Source: an uncultured Lachnospiraceae bacterium
GTDB taxonomy: Bacteria > Bacillota > Clostridia > Lachnospirales > Lachnospiraceae
DNA: 16,167 nt
NCBI GenBank assembly: GCA_937916415.1
Contig: CALGGH010000039.1
Location: forward strand, 1-16,167
Direction of reading: 5' to 3'
Each line of letters begins with the position of its first letter. Position 1 is the first letter of the stretch. The translations under genes were made by a program, and so were the position numbers. The notes beneath the pieces are model-generated. The model was not told the DNA's origin and searched no databases. It saw nothing but the letters and a program-made list of their open reading frames with translations. Of this stretch, positions 1-7,452 are shown in pieces.

Positions 1-65
1 AATTGAGTTTAATTTTGCCTTTTGACTCTTTTTTTAAAGTTTTTGCAACTTCATAAGGATAAGTT
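1..65 (-). other. Probable foreign fragment at a chimeric contig end
   Basis: These bases are far more AT-rich than the rest of the contig and do not continue the tgt gene that runs into them from the right. In the tgt frame a stop follows within about ten codons (TAA at 34-36) after residues that match nothing in TGT. In another frame of the minus strand the bases from about 79 down to 2 are fully open and read LKGNETYPYEVAKTLKKESK then GKIKLN. That resembles the start of a PadR-type winged-helix regulator (YxYEVAKxLKKES...GKIKLN), but 26 residues are too few for a firm name. The best explanation is a false join in assembly or library preparation at a short shared word around 65-79. Confidence 0.55.
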
Positions 66-213
66 TCATTGCCTTTAAGTCCGCCGTGGACACGGCTCCC
101 TTTATGGCCGCGACCGTGCCTACGTTCATAAAAAGCGGAGTCTGCACGGTCCCGTGTACCGTTGTAAACTCCGCTCGTTTGGCACGTCCGTCTGTCTTTA
201 CGATCTTATACAT
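64..213 (-). CDS. tgt: tRNA-guanine (queuine/preQ1) transglycosylase, N-terminal 50 residues only
   Basis: TGT exchanges guanine 34 in the anticodon of Asp, Asn, His and Tyr tRNAs for a queuine precursor in the cytoplasm. Only the N-terminus is present. Residues 1-50 (MYKIVKTDGRAKRAEFTTVH, then GTVQTPLFMNVGTVAAIKGA, then VSTADLKAMK) match the conserved start of the family, which is about 380 residues long. The catalytic Asp, zinc-binding Cys residues and most of the barrel are missing. The ATG (211-213) overlaps the TAA stop of the upstream carboxypeptidase by one base (TAATG), with GGGAG about 11 bases before it, so the two are probably translationally coupled. The break at about 64-79 is better explained by a chimeric contig end than by a real mutation, because the following bases match no shifted TGT frame. 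Confidence 0.85.
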
Positions 214-1268
214 TAAAGATATTTCTCCCAGAATTCTTCCAGCGTAAGCGACTCCTCCCGAATCACCCTGGCCGCATTCCTGCCCACGTAGCGGAAATGC
301 CATGGCTCATACTCTATGCCGGTGACGTCTTCCTTACCCTCCGGATACCTGATGATGAAGCCGTATTCATAGGAATGCTCGGCAAGCCACTTGCCCGCCT
401 TGGTGTCTCCGAATCCGGCATTCAGGCTGGAATAATTGTCGCTGATGATGTCCAGCGCAAGCCCTATCTCGTGCTCACTGGTGCCCGGTATGGTAACGGT
501 CTGAGCAGACCGCTTGTAAGCGTCCATGTAGCTCATTCCCTGAGCGACGTACCTGGCCACCTTTCTGTCAAAGAGCATCTGCTGTCTCGCGCCGTCGCGA
601 TAAGGCGAGCATATCAAGAGGTTAACGCCGTCTCCAAGCGCTCCCTCCATCATGGCATACAGATCGGGGATGATCCTCTCATCACACCTGAGAGCACCCT
701 TGATGGTGCCAAGCGTGAATTCATAATCCTCGGAGATCGGGTGATTCTTGTTGACCAGGACAAGTTCCCAGTCATCGCGAGCAAAGGTGACCTCTAAGTC
801 ACCATCATTCGTCAGGGCTTCGTCCGACGGATTATCAACGGGCTTGGTCATCGAATCCAGGATGTCGGATCCGGTGACGGTATCTATGGTCGAGACGTCC
901 TCAATGTTCTCAAGGTCACCGTTCTCATCCTCTTCATCGTCAAGCTCCAGTGATTCCTCGTCAACTTCGGATTCCACGGCCAGCGAGGCATATGACTCTT
1001 CCGTTTCGTAATACGCCAGCGTGGTCTCGGTAAAGTCATACTCTCCTCCGTCCCATATGACGGAACTGAAGGAACAGCTGACGAAGGCAAAAAGAAGCGT
1101 CATCAGGACGACCACGTACTTGCGATAGCCGGACCTGATCACGCGAAAGAACCTGTCGATTGCCAAAAGGACGACGCAAAGCGCCATCAGGGGCAACCTG
1201 AGTTTAGGCCTTTTTTTTATGCCGCGCCTGTAAAAGCGCAATATATTGTCCTTAAAAGTAGGATTCAT
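213..1268 (-). CDS. Membrane-anchored VanY-type D-alanyl-D-alanine carboxypeptidase
   Basis: This 351-residue protein is a predicted zinc peptidase of the VanY/LAS family, which removes the terminal D-Ala of peptidoglycan stem peptides outside the membrane. A basic N-terminus is followed by two hydrophobic stretches (about 24-40 and 50-67), then a very acidic stalk (about 99-125) and the catalytic domain from about 168. Visible motifs are LVNKNHPI (171-178), SPYRDGARQQ (221-230), SEHEIGLALDI (264-274, with metal-binding His266 and Asp273) and EPWHFRYVG (321-329, with Glu321 and His324). The start at 1268 is preferred. A longer frame reaches 1349, but its extra 27 residues look non-coding and that start lies inside a consensus -35 box. 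The gene overlaps tgt downstream. VanY-like is a family call only; no vanS/vanR or ligase gene is nearby, so there is no reason to infer glycopeptide resistance. Confidence 0.9.
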   Translation of the reverse strand: MNPTFKDNILRFYRRGIKKRPKLRLPLMALCVVLLAIDRFFRVIRSGYRKYVVVLMTLLFAFVSCSFSSVIWDGGEYDFTETTLAYYETEESYASLAVESEVDEESLELDDEEDENGDLENIEDVSTIDTVTGSDILDSMTKPVDNPSDEALTNDGDLEVTFARDDWELVLVNKNHPISEDYEFTLGTIKGALRCDERIIPDLYAMMEGALGDGVNLLICSPYRDGARQQMLFDRKVARYVAQGMSYMDAYKRSAQTVTIPGTSEHEIGLALDIISDNYSSLNAGFGDTKAGKWLAEHSYEYGFIIRYPEGKEDVTGIEYEPWHFRYVGRNAARVIREESLTLEEFWEKYL

Positions 1269-1320
1269 AGATTTTCCCACAACCAATTGTGCATGCCATA
1301 CACACAAACACACATTATAT

Positions 1321-1349
1321 AGTATATGTGCAGGCAGGTTTACAGTCAA
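1321..1349 (-). promoter_or_regulatory. Sigma-A-type promoter for the carboxypeptidase gene
   Basis: On the minus strand, TTGACT (1344-1349) and TATACT (1321-1326) are separated by exactly 17 bases. A second possible -10, TATAAT, lies at 1314-1319. The predicted transcript starts about 45-55 bases before the ATG at 1268. It faces the aroC promoter about 70 bases away, so the two genes are divergently transcribed. Confidence 0.7.
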
Positions 1350-1416
1350 GAAACATATTGCTAAATATCATGATCATTTAAGACGATTTTGTTGGCGTAA
1401 TTTGCCGACCATAAGG

Positions 1417-1446
1417 TTGCGCGCATTCTGACTGATGATATATACT
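1417..1446 (+). promoter_or_regulatory. Probable promoter of aroC
   Basis: TTGCGC (1417-1422) and TATACT (1441-1446) are separated by 18 bases on the plus strand, just before the aroC ribosome binding site (GAGG at 1471-1474, ATG at 1482). The -10 is good and the -35 is moderate. Confidence 0.5.
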
Positions 1447-1481
1447 GTACACTAAATGAAAAAAGAAAGCGAGGTACGGAC

Positions 1482-2585
1482 ATGGCAGGTTCTTCCATAG
1501 GAAACATATTCAGGGTGACGACGTGGGGCGAATCCCATGGCAAGGCCCTTGGCGCCGTGATAGACGGGGTCCCCGCAGGACTTCCTTTGAACGAAAGCGA
1601 CATCCAGCCATACATGGACAGACGTGCTCCAGGCCGTAGCGGCGCATCTACCTCCCGAAAGGAAGCGGATCAGGTCGAGATACTCTCCGGCGTCTTCGAA
1701 GGGCTGACCACCGGCTCTCCCATATCCATAATGGTACGCAACACGTCGCAGCATTCCTCGGATTATGACGCAATATCGCAGATCTACCGTCCGGGGCACG
1801 CAGACTACACGTTTGATGCCAAATTCGGATTCAGGGATTACAGGGGCGGAGGCAGGTCATCGGGCCGTGAAACCCTTTCCAGGGTCGCCGCCGGCGCGAT
1901 TGCAGCCAAGATACTCGGCCGGCTGGGCATGGACGTATGCTCCTATGCGCTCAGCATAGGCCCGGTGACGATTGACAAAGGCAGATTCGACAGGTCGCTC
2001 ATCTCATCTTCCGCCACGTGCATGCCTGACGCGGAGGCTGATGAGAGGGCCATGGAATACGTAAACGAGATGCGAGACAAGACCGATTCGGTGGGCGGCA
2101 TCATTGAAACCGTCATAACCGGCATGCCCGCAGGGATAGGCAGTCCCGTGTTTGACAAGCTGAGTGCCGACCTGGCGAAGGCCACCATGAGCATAGGTGC
2201 CTGCAAGGCGGTCGAATTCGGTGACGGAATCAGGGCAGCCGCCGCCACGGGTTCTGAGAACAATGACGGATTCCGCATGTCTGACGGTCGCGTCGTCAAG
2301 GAGACGAATCATTCCGGAGGACTGCTTGGCGGAATGTCAGACGGCGATGAGCTGATCATGCGCAATTACTTCAAGCCCACTCCCAGCATATACAAGTCGC
2401 AGCACACCGTAACAAGGGATGGCCGCGATGCCGACGTAAAAGTAGCCGGCCGTCACGATCCCGTAATCGTACCCCGCGCCGTCGTGGTCGTCGAAAGCAT
2501 GTGTGCCATCACGATCCTGGACGCGCTGCTTGCCAACATGGGTTCCAGGATCTCGTATCTGGAAGAATTCTACGACAGAAATTGA
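1482..2585 (+). CDS. aroC: Chorismate synthase
   Basis: AroC converts 5-enolpyruvylshikimate-3-phosphate to chorismate, the last shared step of aromatic amino acid and folate-precursor synthesis. It is cytoplasmic and needs reduced FMN. The protein is 367 residues, normal for the family. It shows the three classic signatures: WGESHG near 15-20, RPGHADYT (103-110) and RGGGRSSGRETLSRVAAGA (121-139), plus the C-terminal phosphate/FMN-binding stretch with GRHDPVIVPRAV. GAGG seven bases before the ATG supports the start. It is the only plus-strand gene here and has no other shikimate-pathway gene beside it, so it is probably a single-gene transcript. Confidence 0.97.
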   Translation: MAGSSIGNIFRVTTWGESHGKALGAVIDGVPAGLPLNESDIQPYMDRRAPGRSGASTSRKEADQVEILSGVFEGLTTGSPISIMVRNTSQHSSDYDAISQIYRPGHADYTFDAKFGFRDYRGGGRSSGRETLSRVAAGAIAAKILGRLGMDVCSYALSIGPVTIDKGRFDRSLISSSATCMPDAEADERAMEYVNEMRDKTDSVGGIIETVITGMPAGIGSPVFDKLSADLAKATMSIGACKAVEFGDGIRAAAATGSENNDGFRMSDGRVVKETNHSGGLLGGMSDGDELIMRNYFKPTPSIYKSQHTVTRDGRDADVKVAGRHDPVIVPRAVVVVESMCAITILDALLANMGSRISYLEEFYDRN

Positions 2586-2601
2586 ACGTCATCCCAAAAT
2601 A

Positions 2602-2701
2602 TGATCAAGGGGACGGTTCTTTTGATCAACTTTTTCGATCAAGGGGACGGTTCTTTTGATCAACTTGAAAAAGTTGATCAAAAGAACCGTCCCCTTGATC
2701 A
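2602..2701. repeat. Three-copy 30-base repeat forming nested perfect inverted repeats
   Basis: A 30-base unit starting GATCAAGGGGACGGTTCTTT occurs at 2603-2632 and 2637-2666 in the same direction, and at 2671-2700 as its reverse complement. Copies two and three form a perfect 30-bp stem closed by GAAA (2667-2670). Copy one, extended to 2602-2636, is a perfect 35-base reverse complement of 2667-2701. So two mutually exclusive hairpins share one 3' arm. The unit itself contains TGATCA near each end. From memory, the core GGGGACGGTTCTTTTGA is a dispersed REP-like motif in clostridial genomes, often near Y1-type (IS200/RAYT-like) transposases. No transposase gene is in this window. Confidence 0.9.
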
Positions 2702-2708
2702 CATTTTT
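2637..2708 (+). terminator. Possible aroC terminator using the repeat hairpin
   Basis: The perfect 30-bp stem with a GAAA loop (2637-2700) is followed three bases later by TTTTT (2704-2708) on the plus strand, 51 bases after the aroC stop. This could end aroC transcription and shield the convergent surface-protein gene. The stem is longer and the U-run shorter and more distant than in a typical intrinsic terminator. On the minus strand no good U-run follows. Confidence 0.4.
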
Positions 2709-2717
2709 CCATCAGAA

Positions 2718-4883
2718 TCAATAATCTTCGTTTCTTGAATTGATCATTGCCGCAGTCATAAACACGACGGCCTCGGTAAATATCATGAGCCCCATGGTGA
2801 TGAGTATCCCGAATATCAGCGGATAGCCCTCGGGACTGGCCAGATGAGCCATTCTTCCATAGGTCATGGAATTATCCGAAGCATAAGTATCATCCTCTAC
2901 CGTACGTGATTCCTTGATCAGTTCCTCGTCTTCCGTAAAGAAGAACGGATCCGCGTCAGGATCTCCATTTCTTCCGCCATCATCTGACAGAAGATCCCCG
3001 AGTCCGAGCGTCAGCGCACTATCAGCATTATCGCTCAGGTAATCAGAAAGAGCCATGTCGTCATCCTCATCCAGGATCGCTATCTCCTCGGGTTCAACGT
3101 CAGAGGTGAAGGCATCGTCCTTCGAGTCCAGTCTGGAACTGAGACTACTGTTCGTAAGGGAGGAAGAAGCCTTTTGGGAGGATGATGACGAAACGCTGCC
3201 GGAGGTCCTGCCCGTCGTCCTGCTGCCCGACGATATCGAACTGCCGAGCGATTCAACGGTCGTGGCCACCGAAGGAGCTACGGATGCAGGATTCTCTACC
3301 GAATACGTCATCGTAGAATTCCCGGACAGCTTGTAGTTAGGGTTGCTAAGTGACACGACCCTGGCGGTTATGGTGTTTCCGCTCTTGGCAAGCCTTACGA
3401 CCACGTTGCAGATGTCTCCCTCCGCAAGGTTGGTAACCGCAGGCTTGCAGGAGGCATCGCTCACGTATTCGGCAGGCCACTGCAGCTGTGCGTCAATGGG
3501 CGTGATCGTGATCGTCGTAGAACCGATCTTTTCATCATAACCCTCGCCCGAAACCTTGAAATACAGCTTATAGGATCCGACCGTCTTGAACTGCCGGCTG
3601 CTGAGCTTGGTAATGTCGTTCGCCGTCAGGCCATAGGTCACGTTAACTCCGGATGGCAAGGACGATCCATCAGGCATTATCGGCCTGTATGACGGATTAT
3701 AGTCACCCGTATAAGGGAATGACATGTTTTGCATGATTACGCCCGCAAGTGACTTGTTGGCAATCCTGATCCAGCCGTCCGTCACGTTAAAGGACACGTT
3801 GAAATTTTCATTGTTATTTGAAAACTTGCCGGTAAGGCCCATGTCATACGTACCGGGTTCCGTTCCCGTGGCCACGTCACTGCCGTTAAACACCACCGCC
3901 GTGCTCATGGGATACAGGCTGTTGTTTGACGTAAGGCTGTAACCGCTTACGGACTTCACGTTGCCGTCATAAGGGACGGTCGAGGTACTTCCCTTCACCA
4001 TGACCGCAACGGATAGCCTGGCAATCCCGGCTTCCACGTAATCCACGCCGTTCTTGGAAATGACGCTGCCCTCTCCGATGATCCTGTAATACACCTTATA
4101 ACTGCCTGCATCCGTGGCCCTGTTATTGTTTGGGCCAAAATTGGCACCATCCAGGCTGTATTCAATTTCACCCGCCAGGGATTCGGGCGTGGTGACAAGA
4201 ACCTGAGGCTGTCCGTTATAAACCAGATTCGGAACGGCAGCCGGGGTCACTGTTCCCTGAACGATCGTAAACGTGACGGACTTGGTTCCGGCGTAATTGC
4301 CCTGTCCGGCAATGGTCACCGTGGCAGTTCCGACGTTTACGTTATTCTCATAAGTAACGGAATAATCAGTGCCGCCCACCAGTTCAGTTCCATTGTACGA
4401 TACGGTGACCGGGGGAGTAATGGCAGATCCGGTGTAAGCCGCGCTCTCCGCTACCGTTACCTGACAATCCGACACTGACGTCACGCCGGCAACCGAGTGA
4501 CTGACGTAGATGACATAGGCGTTCTGTCCGGTCGTAACCTTGACGTACGCGCTCGAATACGCCCCCGCGGAAACGTCATTGTCCGCGGAATGCCTGAAGC
4601 TGACCGCCCTGCTGTTGATCATCCAGTCGTTTCCCGTATTAATGACTTCAAAAAGGGTTCCGGCAGAATCTCCTGACTCCACCGCAGTGACCGCTTCAGA
4701 TACGTCAAGTGCAGTCATTACGGACGAAAGGGCAACAGAATCACCATCGAAGCTTACGACGTTTCCTTCGCAGGCAAAACCAAGAGTTCCGCTGCTGCCG
4801 GCTGCCTCGGCGGCATGGGCCGTCGCACGCGGAGCCGAAACCGTCAGTACGATCACGGCTATTAAAGCAAATAACTTTTTCAT
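2718..4883 (-). CDS. Secreted, membrane-anchored surface protein with chained Ig-like modules (paralogue A)
   Basis: This 721-residue protein has a signal peptide (about 1-25, cut near AHA-AEAA), an N-terminal beta-rich domain (about 28-125) and a chain of Ig-like modules. These include the DYSVTYENNVNVGTATVTIA repeat, the LVYNGQPQVLV type, the GTYDMGL...FNVSFNVTDG type, and a final module beginning LQWPAEY. A Ser-rich linker (about 540-587), an acidic stretch (about 588-672), the motif MTYGRMAHLASPEGYP (673-688), one transmembrane helix and a short tail NSRNEDY follow. The modules are typical of Firmicutes cell-surface proteins; no enzyme motif or LPXTG signal is visible. GGGAG precedes the ATG. 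It lies 22 bases after a paralogue (4906-7452) with the same module order, so the two form an operon. The role is unknown; adhesion or surface scaffolding is an inference. Confidence 0.85.
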   Translation of the reverse strand: MKKLFALIAVIVLTVSAPRATAHAAEAAGSSGTLGFACEGNVVSFDGDSVALSSVMTALDVSEAVTAVESGDSAGTLFEVINTGNDWMINSRAVSFRHSADNDVSAGAYSSAYVKVTTGQNAYVIYVSHSVAGVTSVSDCQVTVAESAAYTGSAITPPVTVSYNGTELVGGTDYSVTYENNVNVGTATVTIAGQGNYAGTKSVTFTIVQGTVTPAAVPNLVYNGQPQVLVTTPESLAGEIEYSLDGANFGPNNNRATDAGSYKVYYRIIGEGSVISKNGVDYVEAGIARLSVAVMVKGSTSTVPYDGNVKSVSGYSLTSNNSLYPMSTAVVFNGSDVATGTEPGTYDMGLTGKFSNNNENFNVSFNVTDGWIRIANKSLAGVIMQNMSFPYTGDYNPSYRPIMPDGSSLPSGVNVTYGLTANDITKLSSRQFKTVGSYKLYFKVSGEGYDEKIGSTTITITPIDAQLQWPAEYVSDASCKPAVTNLAEGDICNVVVRLAKSGNTITARVVSLSNPNYKLSGNSTMTYSVENPASVAPSVATTVESLGSSISSGSRTTGRTSGSVSSSSSQKASSSLTNSSLSSRLDSKDDAFTSDVEPEEIAILDEDDDMALSDYLSDNADSALTLGLGDLLSDDGGRNGDPDADPFFFTEDEELIKESRTVEDDTYASDNSMTYGRMAHLASPEGYPLIFGILITMGLMIFTEAVVFMTAAMINSRNEDY

Positions 4884-4905
4884 AACGTCTCCCTGATTAT
4901 GTATG

Positions 4906-7452
4906 TCATGCTGTCTGAGCTTTTTTGCGAGATTTGTTTTTCTTAAGCGCCATTATGAGGAAAACTATCCCGGCTATGACGCAGAGTCCCAATATGCCGA
5001 TGACTATCGCCAGTATCACGGGATATCTGTCGGGATCTGCCAGATGCACCATCCTGCCATAAGTCATGATGCCATCGTAATCATAATAAAAATCATCATC
5101 ATAGTAATAATCATCCTCATCATAATCATCATAGTATGAGTCATAATCTTCGTCATCATATAGATCTGACTCATCCTCTGAATTCTGAGCGATGAGACTG
5201 CTTAAGTCATTGCCTGTGTCAAGGTTGCCGCCGTTAGCCAAAGTATCTGCCGCCTCATTGAGTTCGTCCATGGTCATGAGGCCCGTGCCCAAAGAGGATG
5301 AAGACACTCCCGCGTCATCAGGATCCGATGATGAACTCAGGCTGCTCAGGCTGCTTGATGAGCTGCTGCCCGAGGAACCCGTACTGCCGGTACTGCTTGA
5401 AGTACCGGTACTGCCGGTCGTCGACTTGGAAGTCGTCGAGTTAGCGGTCGACCCAGACGTCGTGTTAGTTGTGTTGGTCGTCTTCGTGGTCGTCGAATTG
5501 GTCGTGCCGGTGGTCGTTGTCTTGGACGTCGTGCTGGAATTTGATCCGGTAGAGGTCGTCGTAGTCGTCGCCGTGGTTTTGACCGTGTATGACTTGGTCT
5601 TGCCGCTGGATATGTTGTAATTCTTGGCGTTGGTTCCGGTCAGTTCACCAGAGAAGGTGACGCTCGTAGACCCGCTCGAGGTAACGTAAGCAACTGCCGA
5701 CACGCTGTCTCCGCTTACGGTTCCGGACACCGTAGGCGTGACGGAACTCGAATATGACGAAGGCCAGGTAAGCGATACGGATTTCTGATTGATCGTAATG
5801 GTCTGTGAGCCATATACGGGATCATATCCGGTGGCCGACACCTTGTAATAAACCGTATAGGTACCCACGTCCTTGCATGTGGGATGAGTGGAGCTGTATG
5901 AGCCCGCGCTCAATCCATATTCGGTAACCGCTCCGGAAACCGTATTTCCCGATGAGTCCTTCACGGCAACGGTAATCTTGTGTGACAGGCCGTCATACGT
6001 AGTAGTAACGTTGCTGGACGTTGCAACCAGATTCATCTGTTTGATGGTCAGGGAACCGTCCTGAATGACCTTAAAGGTTACTTCATAATTGGAATTCAGA
6101 TTATTAAAATCTGTATCCTTAAGTCCCATGTAATAGATGCCGACCGCAGTACCCTTGGCGACAGGCTTTCCGTCCAGATTGCCCAAATACTCGAAATCAG
6201 TGGTTTTATATCCGGACTTATCCAGGTCCGAAACGATCTGAAGGCTTGAATACGTCTTGGACGTCGTAAGCTCCGATCCGGTATACTGTTTCTCTTCAAC
6301 GGAGCCATATATGTTCAGTGTTGCCTTAAGGGGCTTGATCTTAACCGTAACGTAGTTTTTCCCAACCTCAGGCGTCGAAAAAGCATAATTGTTACTGCTG
6401 ACCCCCGTTTTGGCTTTATAATACACCTTGTAATCGCCGGCATCCGTCGCGGTCGGGACGGAATCCGTATAGCCGGTCTCATCATTAAGGCTAAACTGAA
6501 CTTTGCCATCAAGTTCCGGGTCAATGGAAACAAGCTCTTGAGCGGCAGTGGAATACGTCAGGTCGAGTGCCTTGGGCTTAAATTCAGCCTTCGTTATCGT
6601 GAACGTCGTCTTTATGGTCCCTGCGTATCCCTTCACTCCTAAAGTTGCGGAAGGAAGGCCGGTAACGTAAATTGTGGCAGTCCCAGGTTTAACGTTGTTT
6701 ACGCATGATACGGAATAATCCGTTTCAGCCAGCGTAGTCTCACTTGTATCCGAAGGTCCTTTATATTTGACGGTTATCTCCGGCACAATTTCTGATGCGG
6801 TATATTCAAAGGATGATTTTCCATCCTTAAAGGTAATGACGGCAGTCCCGCCCTCTCCGGACGTCAATATTTTGTCCGTAGTCAAGGCGCACGTCACCTT
6901 TAGTTCATACTCTGTTTCAGTTTCGTTATTCTTGACCTTAGCCTTGACCGTGGCGGCATCCGAATCAGCAATGGCGGCTGTGGCAGTAACGACGCCGGAA
7001 GCTACAGTCACGTTAGTTGCCGTAGTCTCATAAGTGGCGGACGTGCCGGAAATGCCAAAATAAGTCATGGCTCCATTCAGGTCAACGGAATTGCCTGATG
7101 AAACGTATTTGGCTGAATTGTATGCAACCGACAGCACCAGCTGGCCGGATTCTGTGTCAGAAGACGTGTCCGTAGCAGGATTCGTGTTTGGATCCGTGGC
7201 AGGGGTCGTGGATGAATCCGTATCGGATTCTGCATCTCCGAAACGGTTCAAGGCTCCCGAGGCCGTCTCAGGTGACGAAGAAGCATATCCCCTGTTTACG
7301 TACGTATCATATTCAGCCGCATTTGAAGCTTCTGCAGCCGAATCCGAGCCGGCACGTGATGCGCCAATGGGAGCGGCAGCCTGCGCCGTCCCGCTCATGC
7401 TCGACGTTACCAATATTATTCCCAGAATTATTGCATAAATTTTCTTTTCCAT
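4906..7452 (-). CDS. Secreted, membrane-anchored surface protein with Ser/Thr and Asp/Tyr stalks (paralogue B)
   Basis: This protein is 848 residues from the chosen start. The frame is open to 7569, but GGAG sits just before the ATG at 7450-7452 and a clean signal peptide (MEKKIYAIILGIILVTSSMS then GTAQA-AAP) begins there. The modules follow the same order as paralogue A: an N-terminal domain, an NNVKPGTATIYV Ig-like repeat, an LTYSTAAQELV module, a GIYYMGL...FNN module ending in DGSLTI, an EYGLS module and an LTWPSSY module. Then come an 84-residue Ser/Thr stalk (about 626-709), a striking Asp/Tyr-rich segment (about 763-794), MTYGRMVHLADPDRYP (796-811), a transmembrane helix and a basic tail (KKNKSRKK). 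It is first in the two-gene operon. No catalytic motif is visible. The stalk may be glycosylated (inference). Confidence 0.85.
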   Translation of the reverse strand: MEKKIYAIILGIILVTSSMSGTAQAAAPIGASRAGSDSAAEASNAAEYDTYVNRGYASSSPETASGALNRFGDAESDTDSSTTPATDPNTNPATDTSSDTESGQLVLSVAYNSAKYVSSGNSVDLNGAMTYFGISGTSATYETTATNVTVASGVVTATAAIADSDAATVKAKVKNNETETEYELKVTCALTTDKILTSGEGGTAVITFKDGKSSFEYTASEIVPEITVKYKGPSDTSETTLAETDYSVSCVNNVKPGTATIYVTGLPSATLGVKGYAGTIKTTFTITKAEFKPKALDLTYSTAAQELVSIDPELDGKVQFSLNDETGYTDSVPTATDAGDYKVYYKAKTGVSSNNYAFSTPEVGKNYVTVKIKPLKATLNIYGSVEEKQYTGSELTTSKTYSSLQIVSDLDKSGYKTTDFEYLGNLDGKPVAKGTAVGIYYMGLKDTDFNNLNSNYEVTFKVIQDGSLTIKQMNLVATSSNVTTTYDGLSHKITVAVKDSSGNTVSGAVTEYGLSAGSYSSTHPTCKDVGTYTVYYKVSATGYDPVYGSQTITINQKSVSLTWPSSYSSSVTPTVSGTVSGDSVSAVAYVTSSGSTSVTFSGELTGTNAKNYNISSGKTKSYTVKTTATTTTTSTGSNSSTTSKTTTTGTTNSTTTKTTNTTNTTSGSTANSTTSKSTTGSTGTSSSTGSTGSSGSSSSSSLSSLSSSSDPDDAGVSSSSLGTGLMTMDELNEAADTLANGGNLDTGNDLSSLIAQNSEDESDLYDDEDYDSYYDDYDEDDYYYDDDFYYDYDGIMTYGRMVHLADPDRYPVILAIVIGILGLCVIAGIVFLIMALKKNKSRKKAQTA

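Noticed and set aside
34..66. Genuine frameshift in tgt
   Set aside because: No alternative frame of the following bases matches TGT, and the base composition changes abruptly, so a chimeric end fits better.
213..1268. Vancomycin resistance locus
   Set aside because: Only a VanY-like peptidase is present. No ligase, dehydrogenase or two-component genes lie nearby, and such peptidases are common housekeeping enzymes.
1269..1349. N-terminal extension of the carboxypeptidase
   Set aside because: The extra 27 residues look non-coding, and the extended start lies within a consensus -35 box with a matching -10 downstream.
2602..2701. CRISPR array
   Set aside because: Only three copies occur, one inverted, with 4-base spacers and no cas genes; it is a REP-like hairpin.
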